Shown: positions 1-6,285, numbered from the stretch's first letter. The stretch: 9,391 nt of DNA from Acidimicrobiaceae bacterium (GCA_003154135.1 PMCN01000074.1:3845-13235); one strand, 5' to 3'. Notes: generated from the sequence alone by a model not told the origin. Numbers and translations are program-made.

Positions 1-980
1 AGCGTGCCCTGCACGAGGTACTCGGCGTCGCTGAGCCCGCCCGTGTGCTCCTCGAAGATGCGCACGAACAGCTCACCGATGATCTTGCGCTTGGTCTCGG
101 GATCGACCACACCGGCGAGCTTCTCGAAGTAGCGGGGGCCGGCGCTCACGTGGATGAGCTCGATGCCCATGTTGCGCTTGAACGTCTCGACCACCTGGTC
201 GCTCTCGTCGAGCCGCATGAGGCCGGTGTCGACGTAGATGCAGACGAGTTGGTGGCCGATGGCCTTGTGCACGAGGGCTGCCGCGACCGCCGAGTCGACA
301 CCGCCACTCAGCGCACAGATGACCTTGCCCGTGCCCACCTGTGCGCGCACCGCGGCCACCTGCTCGTCGATGATCGACGACATGGTCCAGGTGGGCTCGC
401 AGCCGGCGAGGTCGTGCAGGAAGGTCTGCAGCACGGTCATGCCGTGAGGGGTGTGCACCACCTCGGGATGCCACTGCACGCCCCAGATGCGGCGGTCGGC
501 GCACTCCATGGCGGCTACTGGCGCATCGGGCGTGCTGGCAGTGGCGACGAACCCTGCGGGCGGCTCGGTGACGGCGTCGAAGTGGCTCATCCACACGTCC
601 TGCTCGGCGGGCGTGCCCTGCAGCAACGCCGACTCGCCGGAGCGAGTGACCTTGGCCCGGCCGTACTCGCCGCGCAGGCCGCGACCCACGGTGCCGCCGA
701 GCTGCTGGGCGATGAGCTGCACCCCGTAGCAGATGCCGAGGATCGGGATGCCGAGGTCGTAGATGGCAGGGTCGAGCGCCGGCGCACCCTCGACGTGCAC
801 GCTCTTCGGGCCACCGGAGAGGATGATGGCCCTCGGGGCACGGGCAGCCACCTCGGCGGCGGTGATGCGATGCGGCACGATCTCGGAGTGCACCTTCAGC
901 TCGCGGACCCGGCGAGCGATGAGCTGCGCGTACTGCGCCCCGAAGTCGACCACCAGCACCGTGTCAGATCGCTGCGCCAT
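1..980 (-). CDS. guaA: GMP synthase (glutamine-hydrolysing), 5' part, cut by window edge
   Basis: Converts XMP to GMP using glutamine and ATP, the last step of guanine nucleotide synthesis in the cytosol. The first 326 residues are present; the 3' end lies outside the window. The N-terminal class I glutamine amidotransferase domain (about 8-190) opens with VLVVDFGAQYAQLIARR and carries the nucleophile C84 in GICYGVQ and the triad partners H171 and E173 in WGVQWHPEV. The ATP-pyrophosphatase domain follows, with its P-loop SGGVDS at 225-230 and the IYVDTGLMR stretch after it. The ATG at 978-980 is the start: it gives the normal GuaA N-terminus, and a TAACCT hexamer lies 7 bases upstream, suggesting a leaderless message. 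The gene is divergent from the lipoprotein gene, with 99 bp between them. All visible catalytic residues are intact, so it should be functional. Identification is from the family signature and is very secure. Confidence 0.98.
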   Translation of the reverse strand, partial: MAQRSDTVLVVDFGAQYAQLIARRVRELKVHSEIVPHRITAAEVAARAPRAIILSGGPKSVHVEGAPALDPAIYDLGIPILGICYGVQLIAQQLGGTVGRGLRGEYGRAKVTRSGESALLQGTPAEQDVWMSHFDAVTEPPAGFVATASTPDAPVAAMECADRRIWGVQWHPEVVHTPHGMTVLQTFLHDLAGCEPTWTMSSIIDEQVAAVRAQVGTGKVICALSGGVDSAVAAALVHKAIGHQLVCIYVDTGLMRLDESDQVVETFKRNMGIELIHVSAGPRYFEKLAGVVDPETKRKIIGELFVRIFEEHTGGLSDAEYLVQGT

Positions 981-987
981 CACGCCG

Positions 988-993
988 AGGTTA
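988..993 (-). promoter_or_regulatory. Putative -10 hexamer of guaA (TAACCT), leaderless arrangement
   Basis: TAACCT on the minus strand, then 7 bases, then the guaA ATG. This matches the TAnnnT pattern of actinobacterial -10 elements at a distance that would put transcription start on the start codon. No convincing -35 was seen; GTGACC at 1013-1018 is a weak possibility. Confidence 0.5.
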
Positions 994-1067
994 GGGGGTA
1001 GGCGTGGTCGGAGGTCACATCGGTCAGGGATTGCGGCGGTCGCGGTGCGATTCGTGCTCCCGGGTGC

Positions 1068-1073
1068 GACGAT
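1068..1073 (+). promoter_or_regulatory. Putative -10 hexamer of the lipoprotein gene (GACGAT)
   Basis: GACGAT lies 6 bases before the ATG at 1080. It keeps the A and final T of the TAnnnT type but has G at the first position. The stretch GCGACGATGTGGCCATG is almost identical to the one at the VOC gene start (3416-3432), which supports a shared start signal. Confidence 0.35.
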
Positions 1074-1079
1074 GTGGCC

Positions 1080-1457
1080 ATGTCCCGGCTCTCGCGCGCT
1101 GTGCTCGCGCTCACCTTCTCGCTGGCGGTGGTGGCCGGGTGCAGCGGCCCCAACCCGTTCCAGGCAGCCCAGCAGAGCACCACCAGCACCGTCGCCGCCG
1201 GTACCGACGTGGGCGCCACCGGCAACAGCCTCGCCAACAACGTGTACCTGCCCAGTCGCAACCTCAGCGACTGCGTGGGCACCCTCGAGCGGCCCAACTG
1301 CGGCAGCCCGCAGAAGGGCGGCAAGGGCATGTACATGACGTTCGCCGTGCTCATCCTCGGGCTCGGCTTCGTGATGTGGCGCGTCGCGATGTCGGTGCGC
1401 AAGCGCGACTCGGTGGTCAACCGGCCCGACGGCACCCCGCACCCCGGCACCTACTGA
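1080..1457 (+). CDS. Small putative lipoprotein with C-terminal membrane segment, function unknown
   Basis: 125 residues, family not recognised. The N-terminus is a lipoprotein signal: basic MSRLSR, a hydrophobic stretch (7-19) and a lipobox VAGC with the modifiable Cys at 21. A low-complexity Ser/Thr/Ala/Gly linker follows (about 29-52). C65 and C74 could form a disulfide outside the membrane. A second hydrophobic segment (about 84-104) is followed by a positively charged tail, RVAMSVRKRD. By the positive-inside rule this puts the tail in the cytosol and residues 22-83 outside. A lipid anchor plus a transmembrane helix is unusual; alternatively the signal is uncleaved and the protein is a two-helix membrane protein. 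The ATG at 1080 is preferred over the in-frame GTG at 1074 because it gives a normal signal peptide and follows a -10-like hexamer. It is divergent from guaA and followed by the palindrome at 1471-1515. The presence of a gene is well supported; its function is unknown. Confidence 0.82.
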   Translation: MSRLSRAVLALTFSLAVVAGCSGPNPFQAAQQSTTSTVAAGTDVGATGNSLANNVYLPSRNLSDCVGTLERPNCGSPQKGGKGMYMTFAVLILGLGFVMWRVAMSVRKRDSVVNRPDGTPHPGTY

Positions 1458-1470
1458 CCCCCACCCCCGA

Positions 1471-1515
1471 ACTTTGGCGCTGAGACGGGCCAGCAGCCCG
1501 TGTCACCGCCAAAGT
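1471..1515. repeat. 45-bp interrupted palindrome: operator or terminator hairpin
   Basis: The outer arms ACTTTGGCG (1471-1479) and CGCCAAAGT (1507-1515) are perfect inverted repeats. The inner arms TGAGACGGGC (1481-1490) and GCCCGTGTCA (1496-1505) pair at 9 of 10 positions, around the 5-base loop CAGCA. Only the facing C1480/C1506 separates inner and outer stems. It begins 14 bases after the lipoprotein stop codon, so as RNA it could end that transcript, though no real U-tract follows. It also reaches the first base of the next gene's -10 hexamer, where a bound repressor would block transcription. The structure is directly visible; its role is inferred. Confidence 0.75.
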
Positions 1516-1520
1516 AACGT
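1515..1520 (+). promoter_or_regulatory. Putative -10 hexamer of the GH36-like gene (TAACGT)
   Basis: TAACGT is followed by 6 bases and then the ATG at 1527, implying a leaderless or nearly leaderless mRNA. Its first base is the last base of the palindrome at 1471-1515. No -35 match is visible because the palindrome occupies that space. Confidence 0.5.
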
Positions 1521-1526
1521 TTGGGG

Positions 1527-3374
1527 ATGTCGCCGCGCTCCCGTTCGCTCGTGCAGTTGGGCACGGCGCAGCTGCCCGATCATGTGGCCGTGGGCATCGA
1601 ACCGGTCGCGCACGGGGTGCGGGTGCGGCTCCACGCCACCGCACACATCACGGGGCTGGCGACGAGGCGATTCGCCGTGCCGGCGGCGTTCGTTCCCCTC
1701 GAGCTCGCCGACGTCGACGGTCTGCAGCTTCTGGGCTTCGCGTTCACGCAGTTCGCCCTGCCGGTGGTGGCCACCCGCGCGCTCGACTTCGACTTCTCCC
1801 CCGCACCGAACCTCAGATCGCCTCCCGCGGTGGGTGTGCTGCTCGCTCGTACCACCGATCGCTGCACGCTCGTGGCCCCGCTCACCAGCGTGCACGAGCA
1901 GATCGTCAGCGTCGACAAGGGTGAGCTGCGCTGGGGGTGGCACGGCGACCTCGACGAGATCGCCGAGGGCTTCGAGACCACGCTCGGCGTGTACGACGGC
2001 GCCACGTCGGGCGACGTGCTGCTCCGTTGGGCCACCGACCTCGGCAACGGCGAGCCGCCCGCGCCGCGGCGTCGCGACACGAACCCGATCACCTCGCACC
2101 TGTCGTACTGGACCGACAACGGTGCCGCCTACTGGTACCGCACCGAGCCCGGGCGCTCCATCGGCGACACCGTGGCCGAGGCAGTCGTCGGGCTGCGTGC
2201 CGGCGGGGTGCCGGTGCACGCCGTGGAGCTCGACTCGTGGTTCTACCCACACGAGATCTCGCGGCCGATCGCCGAGATCGGCTACCCGTCGGATGTGCCT
2301 CCCACCGGGATGATGCGATGGGAACCGCGCCCCGACGCGTTCGGTGCCGACGGCATCGACGGGTGGGCCGACCGCCTGGGCCGACCGCCGCTGGTGCTGC
2401 ACGCCCGTCACATCTCGCCCGACTCGCCGTACCTCGCCGAGGGCGAGTGGTGGACCGACCTGCTCGCCGCGCAACCGCACGACCCACAGTTCTTCCGCCG
2501 CTGGTTCGACGACGCGCAGCGATGGGGAGCGTGCTGCATCGAGCAGGACTGGATGATGATGTACTGGTTCGGCGTGCGCGAACTGCGCTCGGCGCCGGGC
2601 CGGGCCCGAGCGTGGCAGGAGGCACTCGACAGTCACGCGGGCCACACCGGCCTCGGTCTGCTGTGGTGCATGGCCACCCCGGCCGATCTCGTGCTCGCCG
2701 CGTCGCTGCCCCACGTCGTCGCCGTGCGCACCAGCGACGACTATCGGTTCGCCGACGACCCGGCGCTGCTGTGGACCTGGTACCTCACCGTGAACCGACT
2801 CGCCGGCGCACTGGGGCTCGCCGCGTTCAAGGACGTGTTCTTCTCGAAGGTGCCGCCGACGGGTGCCGATTCGATCGACGGCGACGAGCACGCCGAGCTC
2901 GAGGCGCTGCTGTCGGCGATGTCGGCCGGACCTGTGGGCATCGGCGACCGCATCGGGCACACCGACCGCTCGATCGTGATGCGCACGTGCGATGCCGACG
3001 GCCGCATCCGCCACGTCGACCGGCCGATCGCGCTGATCGACGGCTGTCTGTTCGGCGAGCCCGCACGCGGCGAGCGACTGGCGTGGGCCACCGCCACGTC
3101 CACTCGCGACGGTGCCGCGTGGACGTACGTGCTCGCGGTCAACACCAGCGCCGCAGCGACCGACGTGGCCGATGTGCTGCACCTCGCCGAGGTCGGCCTC
3201 GACGGCTCGCATCACGTGTACGACTGGCGGGCGCGCACCACCGGCACCACCGACCGCATCGAGCAGGTGCTCGCATCGCGCGACTGGGCGCTGTTCGTGT
3301 GCGTGCCGCACGGTCACTCCATCGCCGAGGGCGACCCCACCAAGTACGTGGTGGTGTCGAGCGAGCGTCCGTAG
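1527..3374 (+). CDS. GH36/raffinose-synthase-like glycosidase or transglycosidase, substrate unknown
   Basis: 615 residues, no signal peptide, so probably cytosolic. An N-terminal beta-rich region (about 1-180) precedes a TIM-barrel-like core. Visible landmarks are YWTDNGAAYWY (194-204), VELDSWFY (233-240), CIEQDWM with D341 where clan GH-D enzymes carry the nucleophile Asp on strand 4, and VRTSDDY with D404/D405 where the group has its acid/base Asp. The last motif closely resembles VRVSDDF of plant raffinose synthases, and the following SAMSAGPVGIGDRIG corresponds to their AISGGPLYVSD region. A beta-sandwich-like C-terminus ends the protein. The DWDMF motif that usually follows in raffinose synthases is not conserved here (FKDVFFS), so the substrate probably differs. 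Likely chemistry is retaining hydrolysis or transfer of an alpha-linked sugar. There is no sugar transporter or kinase beside it. ATG 1527 is preferred over TTG 1521 because of the -10 spacing. The fold group is moderately secure; the substrate is unknown. Confidence 0.8.
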   Translation: MSPRSRSLVQLGTAQLPDHVAVGIEPVAHGVRVRLHATAHITGLATRRFAVPAAFVPLELADVDGLQLLGFAFTQFALPVVATRALDFDFSPAPNLRSPPAVGVLLARTTDRCTLVAPLTSVHEQIVSVDKGELRWGWHGDLDEIAEGFETTLGVYDGATSGDVLLRWATDLGNGEPPAPRRRDTNPITSHLSYWTDNGAAYWYRTEPGRSIGDTVAEAVVGLRAGGVPVHAVELDSWFYPHEISRPIAEIGYPSDVPPTGMMRWEPRPDAFGADGIDGWADRLGRPPLVLHARHISPDSPYLAEGEWWTDLLAAQPHDPQFFRRWFDDAQRWGACCIEQDWMMMYWFGVRELRSAPGRARAWQEALDSHAGHTGLGLLWCMATPADLVLAASLPHVVAVRTSDDYRFADDPALLWTWYLTVNRLAGALGLAAFKDVFFSKVPPTGADSIDGDEHAELEALLSAMSAGPVGIGDRIGHTDRSIVMRTCDADGRIRHVDRPIALIDGCLFGEPARGERLAWATATSTRDGAAWTYVLAVNTSAAATDVADVLHLAEVGLDGSHHVYDWRARTTGTTDRIEQVLASRDWALFVCVPHGHSIAEGDPTKYVVVSSERP

Positions 3375-3417
3375 CACTGCGCCGCACGTCACCCTGGTCA
3401 CGTCGACCGACCGGCGC

Positions 3418-3423
3418 GACGAT
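3418..3423 (+). promoter_or_regulatory. Putative -10 hexamer of the VOC gene (GACGAT)
   Basis: GACGAT lies 6 bases before the ATG at 3430. A weak -35-like TGGTCA (3395-3400) sits 17 bases upstream. The local context GCGACGATGGAGCCATG repeats the lipoprotein start region at all but two positions. The upstream gene ends 55 bp before this start, so independent transcription is plausible. Confidence 0.35.
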
Positions 3424-3429
3424 GGAGCC

Positions 3430-3801
3430 ATGATCGATCATGTGTCCATCCAGTGCTCCGACACCACGGCCAGCGCGGCCTTCTACGACGCGGTGCTCGC
3501 CCCGCTCGGCGGCGGACGGGTGATGTCGTTCGGTCCGGTCGTCGGCTACGGCGTGGGTGCCAAGCCCGACTTCTGGATCGGCCCCCACGACAGCGGCGAA
3601 GGCTTCCGCGAATCGCACCTCGCCTTCGCCGCCCCCGACCGCGCCGCCGTGCAGGCCTTCTTCGACGCAGCGGTCGCCCTCGGTGCCACCGTGCTGCACG
3701 CCCCGCGCCTGTGGCCGGAGTACCACCCGGCCTACTTCGGCGCGTTCGCGCGCGACCCCGACGGCAACAACGTCGAGGCGGTCTGTCACACGCCTGGATG
3801 A
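3430..3801 (+). CDS. VOC-superfamily (glyoxalase/bleomycin-resistance fold) protein
   Basis: 123 residues, the usual size of a single-module VOC protein made of two beta-alpha-beta-beta-beta units. The first unit starts with MIDHVSIQCSD and the helix ASAAFYDAVLAPLG. The second contains ESHLAFAAPDRAAVQAFFDAA and ends in the hallmark FARDPDGNNVEAV. Candidate metal ligands are H4, H63 and E116, the positions usually used in this fold. The family includes glyoxalase I, extradiol dioxygenases, fosfomycin- or bleomycin-resistance proteins and epimerases, and the sequence does not distinguish among them; the closest general type is the small lactoylglutathione-lyase-like proteins. The last 16 bases overlap the 3' end of the convergent hydrolase gene. 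The ATG at 3430 gives the canonical N-terminal strand and follows a -10-like hexamer. The fold call is secure and the substrate unknown. Confidence 0.9.
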   Translation: MIDHVSIQCSDTTASAAFYDAVLAPLGGGRVMSFGPVVGYGVGAKPDFWIGPHDSGEGFRESHLAFAAPDRAAVQAFFDAAVALGATVLHAPRLWPEYHPAYFGAFARDPDGNNVEAVCHTPG

Positions 3802-4721
3802 CCGGCGAGCAGGTCGCCGCAGAACGCCGTGGTGCCGCTGACGAGTGCGTGGGGTGCTTCCCACGGCACGAAGTGGCCGCAGTCGCGCAGCAGGAACGGC
3901 CCGACGTGGTTCGGGAACACGGCGGCGGCCATGCGATCGAACGCCGGATAGATGACGTGGTCGCTCGGTCCGTACAGCAACAGCGTTCGGGTGGCCGGGT
4001 TCTTCACGAGCGTCGACGGCTCGCTGCGCGCCGCGGCGGAGAAGCTGCTCTCGTAACCTCCGAAGCCGGCGCGCAGATGGGCCGCGTCGCCGAACGGCTC
4101 GGTGTGGAACTCCACCTCGCCCTCGCCGGCGAACGCGCCGGGGTGCGCCCAGAAGCGACTCGTGTAGAACGTGGCGATGTAGCGGCGGCGTTGCTCGGGC
4201 GTGGTGAGCTCGGCAGCCAGACCGTCGGGGTCGAGGCCCTGGCGCATGAAGTAGTCGGCCGCCTCACGAGCCGGACGGGTACCGGTGATGCCGGCCATCT
4301 CGTCCTTCAGGTACGGCAGCGGCGAGTTGAACAGCACCATGCGATCAACCCATTCGGGGTACCACAGCGCCAGCAGCTGCACCACCGGACCACCCAGATC
4401 GCCACCGAGCACCACCACGCGTTCGTGGCCCAGCTCGTCGTGCACCAGCGCGTAGAGGTCGCGGGCGTGGCTCGCCACGTCGTGGAAGCCGTCGGGGCCG
4501 AGCTCGCTGTCGCCGAAGCCGCGCAGATCGGGCACGATGACCTCGAAGCCGGCGGCGGCAAAGGGTTCGACCACCTTCCAGAACACGCGCTTGCTCTCGG
4601 GCCAACCGTGCACGCAGAGCAACGGCACGCCGCCCACCCCTTCGCGCAGGAACGCCTGCGCGAAGCCACGCGGCGACGCGGTGTGCACGAGGAAGCGGCC
4701 GGGGTCGATGTTCGGGTCCAT
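3786..4721 (-). CDS. Alpha/beta hydrolase of the epoxide hydrolase / haloalkane dehalogenase group
   Basis: 311 residues, the normal length for a single-domain soluble epoxide-hydrolase-like enzyme, with no signal peptide. The oxyanion-hole motif HGWPES is at 38-43, and the strand IVPDLRGFGDS at 62-72. The nucleophile elbow is GGDLGG with D108. Asp rather than Ser there points to ester-forming epoxide or C-halogen hydrolysis rather than an esterase. D254 in YGPSDHV and H283 in CGHFVPWEAP complete the triad. The cap region (about 135-235) is rich in Tyr (Y137, Y157, Y181, Y186), which may supply the epoxide-activating pair. The ATG at 4719-4721 is chosen because it gives a standard N-terminus; extending upstream would run into the divergent decarboxylase start. 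The 3' end overlaps the VOC gene by 16 bp. The gene diverges from the decarboxylase with 43 bp between starts. The family is secure; the substrate is unknown. Confidence 0.92.
   Translation of the reverse strand: MDPNIDPGRFLVHTASPRGFAQAFLREGVGGVPLLCVHGWPESKRVFWKVVEPFAAAGFEVIVPDLRGFGDSELGPDGFHDVASHARDLYALVHDELGHERVVVLGGDLGGPVVQLLALWYPEWVDRMVLFNSPLPYLKDEMAGITGTRPAREAADYFMRQGLDPDGLAAELTTPEQRRRYIATFYTSRFWAHPGAFAGEGEVEFHTEPFGDAAHLRAGFGGYESSFSAAARSEPSTLVKNPATRTLLLYGPSDHVIYPAFDRMAAAVFPNHVGPFLLRDCGHFVPWEAPHALVSGTTAFCGDLLAGHPGV
3803..3819. terminator. GC-rich hairpin at the end of the VOC gene, inside the convergent hydrolase gene
   Basis: CGGCGA (3803-3808) and TCGCCG (3814-3819) form a perfect 6-bp stem around the 5-base loop GCAGG, starting 2 bases after the VOC stop codon. 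It lies within the last codons of the hydrolase gene. There is no U-tract, so termination is inferred from position only. Confidence 0.35.
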
Positions 4722-4730
4722 ACGCGTTGA

Positions 4731-4736
4731 ACCGTA
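4731..4736 (-). promoter_or_regulatory. Possible -10 hexamer of the hydrolase gene (TACGGT)
   Basis: TACGGT on the minus strand ends 9 bases before the hydrolase ATG. The spacing is 2-3 bases longer than at the other genes here, so the message may have a very short leader. It lies inside the 43-bp divergent region. Confidence 0.35.
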
Positions 4737-4751
4737 GCGAGCGCCGCTCGT

Positions 4752-4757
4752 TAGCGT
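4752..4757 (+). promoter_or_regulatory. Putative -10 hexamer of the decarboxylase gene (TAGCGT)
   Basis: TAGCGT is followed by 7 bases and then GTG 4765, which selects this GTG over the one at 4756. A -35-like TTGAAC at 4727-4732 lies 19 bases upstream and overlaps the possible -10 of the divergent hydrolase gene. The same hexamer with the same spacing precedes the 56-residue protein at 7651-7656. Confidence 0.5.
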
Positions 4758-4764
4758 GGCCGTC

Positions 4765-6171
4765 GTGACACCCGACGAGTTCCGACAGCACGGCCACGCA
4801 CTCATCGACTGGATCGCCGACTACACCGAGGGTGTCGAGCAGTACCCGGTGGCCAGCCAGGTGCAGCCGGGCGACATCAGGGCCATGCTGCCCGAGCACC
4901 CGCCGGCGCACGCCGAGCCGTTCGCCGACGTGCTCGCCGACCTCGACCGCGTGGTGATGCCCGGCATCACGCACTGGCAGCACCCGAGCTTCTTCGCCTA
5001 CTTCCCGGGAAACGGCAGCTACCCCGCCATCCTCGGCGACCTCGCCGCCAGCGGGCTGGGCGTGCAGGGCATGAGCTGGGTCACCAGCCCGGCCTGCACG
5101 GAGATGGAGACGCTGATGGTCGACTGGATGCAGGAGCTCCTCGGCCTGCCCGACCACTTCCGCAGCACCAGCGCCACCGGCGGCGGAGTCATCCAGGGCT
5201 CCGCCAGCGAGGCCACGCTGGCGTCGATCCTGGCCGCCCGTTGGCGTGCCACCGGGGGCAGCATCAACGCCATGGGCGACACCACCCACCTCGTGGCCTA
5301 CGCCACCTCTCAGGCGCACAGCAGCATCGAGAAGGGGCTGCGCATCGCCGGCATCGGCACGTCGCAGGTGCGCATCGTGCCCCACGACGAGTCGTTCGCG
5401 ATGCGTGTCGACGAGCTCGACTGCCTGGTGCGCGACGACCTGGCCGCGGGCCTCACGCCCTTCTGGGTCTGCGCCAGCCGGGGCACCACCAGCTCGATGG
5501 CGTTCGACCCCACACCGGCCATCGCCGCCGTTGCTCGTCGCGAGCACATGTGGCTGCACGTCGATGCGGCGATGAGCGGCATCGGCGCGTTGGCGCCCGA
5601 GCTGCGTTGGATCAACGACGGCCTCGAGCTGGCCGACAGCTACTGCACCAACCCGCACAAGTGGATGGGCGTCAACTTCGACTGCGACCTCTTCTACACC
5701 GCCGACCGCGGGTCGCTGCTCGGTGCGCTGAGCATCCTTCCCGAGTACCTCCGCTCTGCGGCCGCCGAGGCCGGGGCAGTGATCGACTACCGCGACTGGC
5801 AGGTTCCTCTCGGCCGCCGCTTCCGGTCGCTCAAGCTGTGGTTCGCGATTCGCTCCGGCGGGGTCGAGCAGGCGGTCGAGATGATCCGTCGCCACGTGAC
5901 GCTCACCCAGGAGCTGGCCGAGTGGGCCGCGGCCGACCCACGTTTCGAGGTGGTTGCGCCGCACCCCTTGAACCTGCTGTGCGTGCGCCTCCGTGATGGC
6001 GACGCGGCCACCGATGCGCTCATCGAGCGAGCCAACGCGACCGGTCGGGCGCTGTTCACCCGCACCGTGCTCGACGGCATGGTGGCGTGCCGCATCTCGG
6101 TGGGTGGACGCACCACCGACCGCCGCCACGTCGCAGCGGCCTGGGCGCTGCTGCAGGAGCTCGCCGGCTGA
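4765..6171 (+). CDS. PLP-dependent group II decarboxylase (aromatic-L-amino-acid decarboxylase type)
   Basis: 468 residues, typical for aromatic amino acid (DOPA/tryptophan/tyrosine) decarboxylases. These are cytosolic, PLP-dependent homodimers converting an amino acid to an amine and CO2. The N-terminus TPDEFRQHGHALIDWIADY is characteristic. Family stretches follow: ITHWQHPSFFAYFP, GMSWVTSPACTEMETL and GGGVIQGSASEA. H185 (SQAHSS) should stack on the cofactor, D267 (HVDAA) contacts the pyridine nitrogen, and K299 (NPHKWM) forms the Schiff base. Y328 (LPEYLRS) corresponds to the mobile-loop Tyr of mammalian DDC that favours decarboxylation; Phe there would suggest an aldehyde synthase. DYRDWQVPLGRRFRSLKLWF is also canonical. 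The usual HVDAAYAG reads HVDAAMSG, a change near the active site that may alter specificity. GTG 4765 is the start by -10 spacing and by N-terminal similarity. The family is very secure; the substrate is not predictable. Confidence 0.95.
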   Translation: MTPDEFRQHGHALIDWIADYTEGVEQYPVASQVQPGDIRAMLPEHPPAHAEPFADVLADLDRVVMPGITHWQHPSFFAYFPGNGSYPAILGDLAASGLGVQGMSWVTSPACTEMETLMVDWMQELLGLPDHFRSTSATGGGVIQGSASEATLASILAARWRATGGSINAMGDTTHLVAYATSQAHSSIEKGLRIAGIGTSQVRIVPHDESFAMRVDELDCLVRDDLAAGLTPFWVCASRGTTSSMAFDPTPAIAAVARREHMWLHVDAAMSGIGALAPELRWINDGLELADSYCTNPHKWMGVNFDCDLFYTADRGSLLGALSILPEYLRSAAAEAGAVIDYRDWQVPLGRRFRSLKLWFAIRSGGVEQAVEMIRRHVTLTQELAEWAAADPRFEVVAPHPLNLLCVRLRDGDAATDALIERANATGRALFTRTVLDGMVACRISVGGRTTDRRHVAAAWALLQELAG

Positions 6172-6186
6172 CCACGTGCCGCTGCC

Positions 6187-6220
6187 GTTGGCGCGATGGG
6201 TTGGCGCGATGGGTTGGCGC
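6187..6220 (+). repeat. 13-bp tandem repeat, about 2.6 copies
   Basis: GTTGGCGCGATGG occurs at 6187-6199 and 6200-6212, followed by a partial copy GTTGGCGC at 6213-6220. The copies are identical where they overlap. The repeat starts 16 bases after the decarboxylase stop codon, and its last copy supplies the likely -35 element of the phospholipase gene. It may be a stacked regulator site or simple slippage. Confidence 0.9.
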
Positions 6221-6242
6221 ACCGGCCGGGCGGCGCTTGAAT
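6214..6242 (+). promoter_or_regulatory. Putative promoter of the phospholipase gene (TTGGCG-N17-TTGAAT)
   Basis: A -35-like TTGGCG (6214-6219) and a -10-like TTGAAT (6237-6242) are separated by exactly 17 bases. Transcription would start near 6249, leaving an untranslated leader of about 35-40 bases. The -35 is the third TTGGCG of the 13-bp repeat. Confidence 0.45.
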
Positions 6243-6273
6243 CGGCCCTTCGCCCCTCACCGGGGTGAACCAC

Positions 6274-6280
6274 AAGGGAG
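6274..6280 (+). promoter_or_regulatory. Shine-Dalgarno site of the phospholipase gene
   Basis: AAGGGAG lies 5 bases before the ATG at 6286. It is the clearest ribosome-binding site in the window and fixes this start rather than the in-frame GTG at 6265, which would put charged residues before the signal peptide. Confidence 0.75.
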
Positions 6281-6285
6281 CACCA

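Noticed and set aside
45..1001. Plus-strand open frame of about 318 codons opposite guaA
   Set aside because: guaA on the minus strand is unambiguous; this is its shadow.
1503..3431. Open frame of about 640 codons opposite the GH36-like gene
   Set aside because: Antisense shadow of a well-supported gene. It lacks family motifs and has an Arg/His/Val/Gly-biased composition.
3453..4730. Plus-strand open frame of about 425 codons across the VOC and hydrolase genes
   Set aside because: Overlaps two recognisable genes in other frames; the translation is Arg/Ala/His-rich without motifs.
6257..6268. Short inverted repeat TCACC-GG-GGTGA in the phospholipase leader
   Set aside because: The 2-base loop cannot form a hairpin, and 5-bp arms are expected by chance at this GC content.
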